From the NCBI RefSeq assembly GCF_001043915.1, contig NZ_LABX01000153.1, positions 1-34,755 of the forward strand: DNA of 34,755 nucleotides. Reading direction: 5' to 3'. The DNA is from Methylobacterium aquaticum (GTDB taxonomy: Bacteria > Pseudomonadota > Alphaproteobacteria > Rhizobiales > Beijerinckiaceae). Under the pieces are notes generated by a model. That model was not told the origin of the DNA and made no database searches. It saw nothing but the letters and a program-made list of their open reading frames with translations. This document shows positions 7,815 to 14,526 of the stretch, piece by piece (positions within the stretch are counted from its first letter, which is position 1; each line of letters begins with the position of its first letter). Position numbers and translations under genes: made by a program.

Positions 7815-8855
7815 TCAGGCGGCCGGCAGGACGGGGGATGAGGCGGGACGATGCGAGGGCGAGGCGGCGTAGGCGCGGGCGAGCAGCCGCATCGTGTGCA
7901 GGTCGCGCGCGGCCGACCAGGCGCCGCGCCCCACCGGATCGCGCAACGAGCGCCCGAAGGCGCGGACCTGCTCGAGGAACGGCGAGGCGTGGGTGTCGAA
8001 GGGGAGCGGCACGGTCTCGCCGGTGGCGCCGTCCGTCACCGTGACGCTGCCGCCCGCCTCCTGCCCCATCGTATCGACCGCGACGAGCAGGCCCTTCGTG
8101 CCGGCGATCTCCAGGCGCCGCCGCGGCAGCGCATCGGGGCAATTGTAGGCGACGTGCAGGCTCGCCAGCACGCCCGAGCCCGTCCGGCCGATCAGCAGCG
8201 CGCCATCGTCGACGGCATAATCCTGCGCCCTCGCCTGGGTCAGCGCCGTCACGTCGAGGATCGGTTCGTCGAGGAGGAAGTCGGTGAGGTCGAGGCCGTG
8301 CGGGGCGAGGTCCATCAGCGCGCCGCCGCCGGCCTGGGCCTGGTCGATGCGCCAGTTCGCCTGGCCGGGAATCGCCGTCCAGCCCCGGTCGAGCCAGCAG
8401 GCATAGACGATGCGGATCGCCGTCACGGTGCCGATCCGGCCGGCGCGGATCGCGTCGCGCAAGCCGCGATGGGCCGGGTGGTGGCGCTGATCGAAGGCGG
8501 TGCCGTAGAGCACCCCGGTGCGGGCCACCGACGCCGCCATCGCCTCGGCATCGGCCAGGGAGGCCGCCATCGGCTTCTCGCACAGGATCGCCTTGCCGGC
8601 CGCGGCCAGGGCTTCGACGGCGCCGCGATGCAGGTGGTTGGGGGTCGCGACATAGACCGCCTCGATCTCCGGCTCGGCGAGGAGCCCGGCGAGGTCGGGG
8701 TGAGCCCGGGCGCCGAGACCGGCGGCGGCGGCACGGGCATCCGAGCCGGGGTCGCAGACCGCGACGAGGCGGTGGCCGGCCTCCCGGATCGCCGGCGCCA
8801 TGAAGTCCCGGGCGACCCAGCCGAACCCGACGATGCCCCAAGCGATGGCTGTCAT
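7815..8855 (-). CDS. Gfo/Idh/MocA family NAD(P)-dependent oxidoreductase
   Basis: About 346 aa. The N-terminal Rossmann fold begins WGIVGFGWVARDFMAPAIRE (glycine-rich GxGxxA-type turn). The family motif CEKPMA follows VATPNHLHRGAVEAL, giving the conserved nicotinamide-site Lys. The C-terminal half has the GGGALMDLAPHGLDL segment with the conserved Asp/His pair. These enzymes oxidise or reduce hydroxyl groups on sugars and inositols (for example IolG). It is the first gene of a second transcriptional segment after a 355-bp repeat-rich gap, with YcaO 24 bp downstream. Start ATG 8855 is chosen; an in-frame ATG 12 bp upstream is equally possible. A role in oxidising an inositol or sugar hydroxyl is inferred from neighbours. 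Confidence 0.9.
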   Translation of the reverse strand: MTAIAWGIVGFGWVARDFMAPAIREAGHRLVAVCDPGSDARAAAAGLGARAHPDLAGLLAEPEIEAVYVATPNHLHRGAVEALAAAGKAILCEKPMAASLADAEAMAASVARTGVLYGTAFDQRHHPAHRGLRDAIRAGRIGTVTAIRIVYACWLDRGWTAIPGQANWRIDQAQAGGGALMDLAPHGLDLTDFLLDEPILDVTALTQARAQDYAVDDGALLIGRTGSGVLASLHVAYNCPDALPRRRLEIAGTKGLLVAVDTMGQEAGGSVTVTDGATGETVPLPFDTHASPFLEQVRAFGRSLRDPVGRGAWSAARDLHTMRLLARAYAASPSHRPASSPVLPAA

Positions 8856-8915
8856 GGAGTCACCCATGCCGGTCCAGCCGCCCCAACGTGCCGAGCCTTC
8901 TGCACCACCCCCACC

Positions 8916-9022
8916 CCTAAGCAGATGTCACCGAAGCGGCCACCGCTTCGGCGGCAACAATCTGCGATGAAACAGGAACCTAAGCGGACGAAGCGTCGGC
9001 CTGCCAACGCACGTCCGCTCAG
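8916..9022. repeat. Family B dispersed repeat, copy 1 (two tandem hairpins)
   Basis: A 107-bp element of two consecutive imperfect hairpins. The first begins CCTAAGCAGAT, contains the perfect inner arms CCGAAGCG / CGCTTCGG, and closes with ATCTGC. The second begins CCTAAGCGGACG, has the inner pair GCGTCGGC / GCCAACGC, and closes with CGTCCGCT. The same architecture and much of the sequence recur at 18375-18465. It separates the methyltransferase gene from the oxidoreductase gene inside the minus-strand cluster. A plain CCCTCCC / GGGAGGG hairpin follows at 9024-9044. Confidence 0.75.
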
Positions 9023-9128
9023 TCCCTCCCCACACGCGGGAGGGAACGTGCGCGCACTCATACGACGTCCGATTGATTGCTTCGCAAGGCGGAAGTCAGC
9101 TTCGCTCAGGCGCCGCGCGGGCTGATGG

Positions 9129-9162
9129 TACGAATTCCGGAAGGAATCGTCCGCAATTCGTA
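9129..9162. repeat. 34-bp inverted repeat in the methyltransferase-oxidoreductase gap
   Basis: Arms 9129-9141 (TACGAATTCCGGA) and 9150-9162 (TCCGCAATTCGTA) pair over 13 bp with one mismatch around an 8-base loop. It is less GC-rich than its surroundings. It could be an operator or processing hairpin, or a third repeat family. Apart from this and the family B element, the 8868-9222 gap holds no credible gene. Confidence 0.6.
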
Positions 9163-9222
9163 TCACACGGGGTTGGCCTTCAACGACGACACGCACGCCT
9201 ACGGTGATTGCGGATTCTTCCA

Positions 9223-10395
9223 TCACCAGCGCTCCGGCAGGTCGACGAACTCGCGGATGCGGGCGCGGTCGATGGTGTCTGTCGTCATCACCAGGGTCTC
9301 GGGGCCCTCGGAGTGCAACGGATAGGTGGCGCGGGGCGCGTATTCATCGCGGTAGCGCTCGGAGGGCCAGGCGATGGCGTAGCTGCCGGCCGGATCGGGT
9401 CGGTAGAGTGGATTCAGGCGCAGGCGTGCGCCCTCCGGCGGCAGGGTCAGCCCATCGACCAGCGGGCGGGGCGCCGGGCGCATGCCGGGGCCGCAGACCA
9501 CCGAAAAAGCCTCGGCGTGGTCGAGGGCGCTGGGCGCGGCGGGAACCGGGGCGCGGGCCGCGACGAGGGCCCGGGTCAGTTCGTCGTCGTCGTAGACGAG
9601 GCCGTCGGGACACAGCTCCTCGATCTCCGCGCAGGAGACCGCGTGCCCGGCGGAGAAGCCGGGCCGGGCGCTGTTATGGACGTGGCTCAAGGCCAGCCAG
9701 CCGTCCTCACCGGCCATCTTGCGCAAGCTATCGAGGATGCGGGCCTTGTCGGGGAGAAAGTAGAACGCATCGTGGCACATCGCGAGATCGACGGGCGCCT
9801 GGTCGATCGGCCAGTGCGGCGAGGCGGCGTCGAAGCAGACGAGCTGCGGCCCTTGTCCACAGACCCAGTGGCGGGCGACCCAGAGCTTGGCGAAGACCAC
9901 GTCCCCGCCCGACACCCGCACGCCCCGCCGGTGCAGCTCGCGCAGATAATGGCCGATGCCGCAGGCCAGCTCGAAGGCGCAAGGCGGATTGTTCCAGTGC
10001 GCTTCCAGAAGGGCGAGACCCGCGAGATAGGTCGGGTCGGTCCAGCGATGCACGAAGTAATCGCCGACCCGGCCCCAGCCGAGGCGGGCGCAGACCTCGC
10101 GCAACGAGATGTCCGTCCTCTCGCGCACGAGGTCGCGCAGGGCGGCGGGATCGGCCTTCGGGCCGGTCCACCAATCGTCCTGGTCGGAGAGGAGGAGTTC
10201 GAGGGCGTGGCCCGGCGCGCCCTTGTCGAGATGGCCCAGCACCTCACCCACCAGGCCGTCGCGGCCGACCCGCAGATACGGGATGCCGTCGACCACCGGC
10301 CAGCGCGGGCCGCGCTTGCCCTCGCGCAGGGAATGGGGCGTATCGTGGTGCAGCGCCTCGCCGGTGACCGGCGAGAGGAGCCCGAACGGGATCAC
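9223..10395 (-). CDS. Class I SAM-dependent methyltransferase
   Basis: 390-aa protein. The Rossmann-fold SAM site is recognisable: AFELACGIGHYLRELHRRGV (motif I), the following acidic strand end GGDVVFAK, and the post-II/III region VDLAMCHDAFYFLPD with the leader-bearing segment GEDGWLALSHVHN. The first about 45 residues (LLSPVTGEAL ... WPVVDGIPYLR) resemble a Trm112-like zinc-ribbon in layout but lack the cysteines. The start is a GTG at 10395, preceded by AGAGGAAA about 9 bp upstream. The frame is open further upstream, but that stretch translates repeat DNA and is rejected. It lies 213 bp after the HD-domain gene, the gap being filled mostly by a family A repeat. Likely tailors the cluster product; the methyl acceptor (O, N or C) cannot be told. 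Confidence 0.82.
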   Translation of the reverse strand: MIPFGLLSPVTGEALHHDTPHSLREGKRGPRWPVVDGIPYLRVGRDGLVGEVLGHLDKGAPGHALELLLSDQDDWWTGPKADPAALRDLVRERTDISLREVCARLGWGRVGDYFVHRWTDPTYLAGLALLEAHWNNPPCAFELACGIGHYLRELHRRGVRVSGGDVVFAKLWVARHWVCGQGPQLVCFDAASPHWPIDQAPVDLAMCHDAFYFLPDKARILDSLRKMAGEDGWLALSHVHNSARPGFSAGHAVSCAEIEELCPDGLVYDDDELTRALVAARAPVPAAPSALDHAEAFSVVCGPGMRPAPRPLVDGLTLPPEGARLRLNPLYRPDPAGSYAIAWPSERYRDEYAPRATYPLHSEGPETLVMTTDTIDRARIREFVDLPERW

Positions 10396-10441
10396 GGATG
10401 TGTTTCCTCTGGGAGCCCGCCCGGCGGCGCGCTCTGATGTA

Positions 10442-10567
10442 ATACCAACGGTCGTTGAAAACGACCTTTGGTGCCGTTCTCGAATTTTCGCCAAGCCTCT
10501 GGCTTGGCATCGAAAATCCGAGATTGGATCAGCGGCCGGATGCGTCAGCATCTTCGGCCGTTGGTAT
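10442..10567. repeat. Family A dispersed repeat, copy 1 (terminal inverted repeats)
   Basis: A 126-bp element bounded by perfect 10-bp inverted ends, ATACCAACGG (10442-10451) and CCGTTGGTAT (10558-10567). Inside are two more perfect hairpins, GGTCGTT-gaa-AACGACC and GCCAAGCC-tct-GGCTTGGC. Related copies lie at 18808-18940 and 29627-29780. No transposase is encoded. It sits between the HD-domain and methyltransferase genes, inside the minus-strand cluster. Confidence 0.85.
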
Positions 10568-10608
10568 AAGAGCGGGCGCGGATGCCGGTTTCGCATCCGC
10601 CATCGTCC

Positions 10609-11535
10609 TCACGGCAGCCGCATGTCGGCGAGCACCCGATCGTGAAAGCCCTTGACCGGGCCGTCATGGACGAGCGCCATCTCGCCGAGCACCGTGTCCA
10701 TGGTGAGCGAGGCGGCCCGCAGGTGCTGGGCGATCTGCAAGACCCGGTCGATCACGTCGGCGGCGTGGAAGGCGCGGCCCTCCGCCGTGCGATCATCCGC
10801 CAGGATTGCTCGCGATGAGGCGACGACCTCGCGGAGCGGCGCGTCCAGCTCCGACAAGGCCCGCTCGCTCACGGTCGCGATCACCGCGTCGAGATGGTCC
10901 CCGAGCAGGATCTCTCCGGTGAAGCCCGCATCCGGCATCAGGGCATTGTGGAGATGATGCGCGAGAGCGGCGACGAAGACCGTGGTCGGGTCGGCGCCGT
11001 AGAACGGGCTGAGCGCCACGCCGTAGACCGCCACCACCAGGCAATGCTCGGCGTGGTTCTCGGGCGGCTCCAGCAGGATGCGCGGCTTGCCCGGGCAGGT
11101 GACGCCGGCCCGCGGCTGGTCGGCCTGGAGCCGGGCAAAATGCGGCACCGGGCCGGGGGTCCAGTCCTGCGGCGCGGCGAGGCAGGCGCGCAAGGCTTGC
11201 GCGAGGGCCGGATCGAGCGGGCCCGCCACCTCGTCGAAGCTCCGCACCAGCACGGCCGAAGCCTGGGCCTGCGAGAGGCCCGCGAGGCTCAGGAAGGCCG
11301 CGTCGAGGTCACCGAGGCGGGAGGCGGCGAGCGCCTTGGCGGTGACGTCGCGGGCGAGCGCCGCCGGATCGGCCCCGCCGGCCAATGCCGACCAAGCCTG
11401 GAGGAAGAGCCGCTCGGCGATCGACCCCTCGCGCCCGGCGGAGCGGACGCGCTTGATGTCGTTCAGCTCCACCAGAAGCTGGCGGAGGGCGAGCGGGGCC
11501 TGAGCGCCGTCCGCCGCGTCAAGGCTGCCGGCCAT
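10609..11535 (-). CDS. HD-domain-like protein of unknown function
   Basis: 308-aa soluble protein. The second half has an HD-type metal-site pattern: NHAEHCLVVAVYG (His161, His164), ALAHHLHNAL (His193, His194, His196) and a later FHAADVIDRVLQ (His/Asp). HD enzymes are mostly phosphohydrolases. The first 150 residues are helical and not recognised. The ATG lies 2 bp after the TAG of the inositol-phosphate synthase gene, so the two are almost certainly translated together. A phosphatase acting on the synthase product or a later phosphorylated intermediate would make sense, but this rests on position only. The 3' end is followed by a family A repeat. Confidence 0.7.
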   Translation of the reverse strand: MAGSLDAADGAQAPLALRQLLVELNDIKRVRSAGREGSIAERLFLQAWSALAGGADPAALARDVTAKALAASRLGDLDAAFLSLAGLSQAQASAVLVRSFDEVAGPLDPALAQALRACLAAPQDWTPGPVPHFARLQADQPRAGVTCPGKPRILLEPPENHAEHCLVVAVYGVALSPFYGADPTTVFVAALAHHLHNALMPDAGFTGEILLGDHLDAVIATVSERALSELDAPLREVVASSRAILADDRTAEGRAFHAADVIDRVLQIAQHLRAASLTMDTVLGEMALVHDGPVKGFHDRVLADMRLP

Positions 11536-11537
11536 CC

Positions 11538-12728
11538 CTAGTGGACGCCGAGCCAGTCGAGCAGCATGCGCTCCTGCACCCCGAAGGCGTGCTCGGGGCT
11601 GTGGCCGTTCCTGACCATCGGCGCCTTGAAGAACAGCGACAGTTGCTCCTGCACGCCGCCATCGCCGCGCTTCCGGGCGAGGTCCAGCACCCGGGCGATC
11701 TCGATCACCAGAGGGGCGGCCAGGATCGAGTCCTTGCAGAGGAAGTTGACCTTGATCTGCATCCGCTGACCGAGGAAGCCGGTGACATCGATGTTGTCCC
11801 AGGCTTCCTTGTCGTCGCCGCGCGGCCGGTAATAGTGAATGTGAACCAGGTGATCCTCGACCGGATAACCGAGGATCGAATCCAGCACCGTGCCCTTGGT
11901 GTTGAGCTTGGACTGGAGCGAGTCCTTGTCGTTGAGCGCGAGGCCGTCGCGGTTGCCGAGGATGTTGGTGGAGAACCAGCCGTCGACATGGAGTGCCCGC
12001 GACTTGAGTGCCGGGGCCAGCACCGTCTTCATCATCGTCTGGCCGGTCTTGCCGTCCTTGCCGGCGACCGGGACGTTCATCTGCCGGGCGAGATCGACGA
12101 GCGCCGGGACGTCGGCGGCGACCGACGGGGTGAAGTTGGCGTAAGGAATGCCGTTCTTGATCGCCGCATAGGCGTAGAGCATCGCCGGGCTGATCGCCTC
12201 GTCGCTCGCATCGAGGCCGCGCTCAAAGGCGGCGGCCGAGTTCAGCGTCGGGTCGTCAAGGTCGGGCCAGCGCTCCGTCGAGGCGAGATTGACCACCACC
12301 ACGTCGTCGACGCCGGATTCCTCGCGGAAGCGCTTGAGGTCGTCGGCGATGCAATCGACTGCCTCGCGGTGGTCCTTGGCGACGATGCGGTTGCCGCCGT
12401 CGATGTTCTTGCAGAACTTGGCGCTGCCGACCGCCGGCCACGGCTTCATGCCGTTGAGCACCTGGGCGCCGTTCTCGATGTCCTGCTTCGTCAGCACGCC
12501 GTGGCCCGCCGCCGCGGCGCCGAGGTCGTCGCCGTTCAGATCCCAGCCGCCGAAGACGAGATCCTTGTACCCGACCATCCCGGCCACCGCGTGACCCGCA
12601 AGGGGCAGTCCATCGAGACGGTTCGAGCCGGACTTGATCATCTCGATGCCGGCGATGGCGGTGGTGGCGACGGCCCCCCCCATCCCGACGAAAGCGACGC
12701 CGACGCGCCGACCGGGCTGCATGCTCAT
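11538..12728 (-). CDS. ino1: myo-Inositol-1-phosphate synthase
   Basis: 396-aa NAD-dependent synthase converting glucose-6-phosphate to inositol-3-phosphate (1L-myo-inositol-1-phosphate) in the cytoplasm. Motifs: the Rossmann turn VGVAFVGMGGAVATT (9-23), VVVVNLASTERWP, the active-site region AGKDGKTGQTMMKTVLAP with catalytic Lys candidates, NILGNRDG, and the late CKDSILAAPLVIEIARVLDL. These are the hallmark segments of the family (NLASTE, G-D-x-K-S/T-GQT, NNDG-like, DS-LAAPL). The ATG at 12728 has GAGGAC 11 bp upstream; a second ATG lies 6 bp inside. It heads the minus-strand cluster, so it probably commits glucose-6-phosphate to the pathway. A weak EcfG-like promoter is noted upstream. Confidence 0.93.
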   Translation of the reverse strand: MSMQPGRRVGVAFVGMGGAVATTAIAGIEMIKSGSNRLDGLPLAGHAVAGMVGYKDLVFGGWDLNGDDLGAAAAGHGVLTKQDIENGAQVLNGMKPWPAVGSAKFCKNIDGGNRIVAKDHREAVDCIADDLKRFREESGVDDVVVVNLASTERWPDLDDPTLNSAAAFERGLDASDEAISPAMLYAYAAIKNGIPYANFTPSVAADVPALVDLARQMNVPVAGKDGKTGQTMMKTVLAPALKSRALHVDGWFSTNILGNRDGLALNDKDSLQSKLNTKGTVLDSILGYPVEDHLVHIHYYRPRGDDKEAWDNIDVTGFLGQRMQIKVNFLCKDSILAAPLVIEIARVLDLARKRGDGGVQEQLSLFFKAPMVRNGHSPEHAFGVQERMLLDWLGVH

Positions 12729-12812
12729 CGGTAGGGATTGTCCTCTTCAAGGCCCGCGGACCCCGGACGGGGCGCCGGAGCAATCGTTCGCTCGCTCCGC
12801 ATGGCGGAGGGC

Positions 12813-12837
12813 AATGCCCCGGGGAGTATTTGGTTCC
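12813..12837 (-). promoter_or_regulatory. Possible weak sigma-EcfG-like promoter for ino1
   Basis: On the minus strand GGAAC (12837-12833) is followed after 16 bp by CATT (12816-12813). The sigma-EcfG consensus is GGAAC-N16/17-CGTT, so one of the four -10 bases differs. It ends about 85 bp before the ino1 start. Such a match can occur by chance. Confidence 0.25.
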
Positions 12838-13058
12838 GAGGCGTGCACGATTTTTTCGCGCCCTCGCGATCGGCCCGAACGGCAGTCACGAGCCTTTCGT
12901 TAACCATCTCGACGGAATTCGTGCCGCAAAATGGTCCCAGGCACCGCCCCGGCCTTGTCCCATTGTGGACACACCGGACGGTCAGAGGTGCCGGCAAGCG
13001 AAGCACGAAACACGGCGCGGCCCCTGGGGCCGGATCCGCCGAGGACAAAAGGTTCGAG

Positions 13059-14375
13059 ATGGGGGTTTACCCGGAGCCGGCGCCCTGCGCCGACGACGCA
13101 GGCCGACTCGTGCCCGAGGCAGGCACCGACACCGTCCGCTGGCTCGATGCCCGCGACGGCCATCATTCTGGAGCGCGCGGCCGGACCCTGTCCCTCGCCG
13201 CCTCGCTGAGCCGCAAGGCCGCCGCAGTGCTCGCGGTCGGTGTCGCCTTTGCAGCCTGCCTGCCGCAGGACGCGGTCGCCCCGGCGGCGGAGGCGCATGA
13301 CCGGATCGACCTCGCCGCCCTCCGTCGGCCGCTCGAGCCCCGAGACCTGTCGCCCGAGTGGCGCGGCCCGACCCTGATCGAGGAGGACCCGAGCACCACG
13401 GCGCTGATCCACGACGACCTCGAGCGCTTGCGCCGGGCGATGCGGGGCGAGACGGCGCCAGCGAGCGGCATGCCGGATGAGGCGGCACGCGGCGAAGAGA
13501 CGGCCCTCGACGAGACACCGGCCCTGGCCCAGCCGTCGGCTCCTGCCGACGCCGCGACCGTGCCGCTTCAGGACGCCGCCCTGTCGCAGGACGGCCTCCC
13601 CTCCGACGACCTGTTTCTTCCCGAGGTGATCGCTCTGCCCGAGGAGACGGCGGACGGGCTGGTGATCTTCGGCGACAAGAAGGTGCCGCGGACCCTGGTC
13701 GAGACGATCGTGCGGGCGGCCCGCGAGACCGAGACCGACCCCGTCTACCTGATGGCGCTGGCCGACAAGGAATCGAGCTTTCAGCCGAGCGTTCGCGCCG
13801 CCACCTCGACGGCGGAAGGGCTGTTCCAGTTCCTCACCGGGACGTGGCTCGAACTCCTGCGCAGCTTCGGCGCCAAGCACGGCTACGCCGCCGAGGCCGA
13901 GCTGATCGAGAAGCGCGGCGGGACGCTGGTGGTGCTGAAGGAGGCCGATCGGCGCCGGGTGCTGGGCCTGCGGCGCGACCCCTACCTGGCGAGCCTGATG
14001 GCCGGCGAGATGATGAAGCGCGACCGCAGCCGCGTCGAGCAGCGCCTGGGGCGCGACCTGAAGCCGACGGAATGCTACTTCGCCCATTTCCTGGGGGCGG
14101 CGAGCGCCGGCAAGTTCATGGAGCTAACGGCCGAGAATCCGCACCAGCCGGCCCAGGCGTCGTTTCGGGCCGCCGCGCGGGCCAATCGCAGCCTCTTCTT
14201 CCGCCGCGAGGGCCGGAAGACGCGCAGCCTGACGGTCGCCGAGGTGTATGACCGCCTCGACGGCATGATCGACCAGCGCCTCGACCTGTACCAGCCGGTC
14301 GCGGCGATTGCGGAGCAGATCGATACCCGCAGGCCGAGCGAGATGCCCCCCGCGGCCTTGAGCCAGCTCCCCTGA
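13059..14375 (+). CDS. Membrane-anchored lytic transglycosylase (SLT domain)
   Basis: 438-aa cell-wall enzyme that cleaves the MurNAc-GlcNAc bond of peptidoglycan. A hydrophobic segment (about 53-68, AAAVLAVGVAFAAC) after a 50-residue N-terminal tail suggests a signal anchor. A low-complexity Ala/Pro/Glu linker leads to the SLT-like domain: MALADKESSFQPSV with catalytic Glu238, then STAEGLFQFLTGTW (the GLMQ-type motif) and ECYFAHFLGAASAGKF. The frame is open upstream to 12738, but that segment is the divergent promoter region. ATG 13059 has AAAGG 7 bp before it and is preferred. It is divergent from ino1. A terminator-like hairpin lies downstream. Confidence 0.87.
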   Translation: MGVYPEPAPCADDAGRLVPEAGTDTVRWLDARDGHHSGARGRTLSLAASLSRKAAAVLAVGVAFAACLPQDAVAPAAEAHDRIDLAALRRPLEPRDLSPEWRGPTLIEEDPSTTALIHDDLERLRRAMRGETAPASGMPDEAARGEETALDETPALAQPSAPADAATVPLQDAALSQDGLPSDDLFLPEVIALPEETADGLVIFGDKKVPRTLVETIVRAARETETDPVYLMALADKESSFQPSVRAATSTAEGLFQFLTGTWLELLRSFGAKHGYAAEAELIEKRGGTLVVLKEADRRRVLGLRRDPYLASLMAGEMMKRDRSRVEQRLGRDLKPTECYFAHFLGAASAGKFMELTAENPHQPAQASFRAAARANRSLFFRREGRKTRSLTVAEVYDRLDGMIDQRLDLYQPVAAIAEQIDTRRPSEMPPAALSQLP

Positions 14376-14489
14376 TCCCAGCCCCCCGGACCCCTGGCAT
14401 CTGTTTGAGCGAAGCGACCAAGGGACAGGCGCAGGGTGAAGGTTGCCCGCGCGCCGGGGATATCGTCATAACGCGGGATGCGCCGGCCG

Positions 14490-14514
14490 GTTCCGGCTCG
14501 TTCGGGACTTTTTT
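14490..14514 (+). terminator. Intrinsic terminator after the lytic transglycosylase gene
   Basis: A 6-bp stem GTTCCG / CGGGAC (one G-U pair) with a 7-base loop is followed directly by six T residues (14509-14514). It lies 115 bp past the transglycosylase stop, just before the convergent EmrB gene ends. Confidence 0.55.
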
Positions 14515-14526
14515 GACAGGTCTCTC

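Noticed and set aside
8852..9226. Minus-strand open frame of about 124 codons across the methyltransferase-oxidoreductase gap
   Set aside because: It reads through palindromic repeats, shows no family motif and overlaps the ends of both real genes.
10396..10596. N-terminal extension of the methyltransferase
   Set aside because: The extension is translated repeat DNA; the same peptide pattern (VVxNDLxxRSR...AKPL on the other strand) appears at other repeat copies. The GTG at 10395 with its AGAGGAAA site is better.
4181..12728. Mycothiol biosynthesis locus
   Set aside because: Ino1, GT4 and PIG-L are present, but no MshC-like cysteine ligase or MshD acetyltransferase, and the organism type is not actinobacterial. 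Only an analogy is kept.
12738..13058. N-terminal extension of the lytic transglycosylase
   Set aside because: It covers the divergent promoter region, lacks a ribosome-binding site, and has no family similarity.
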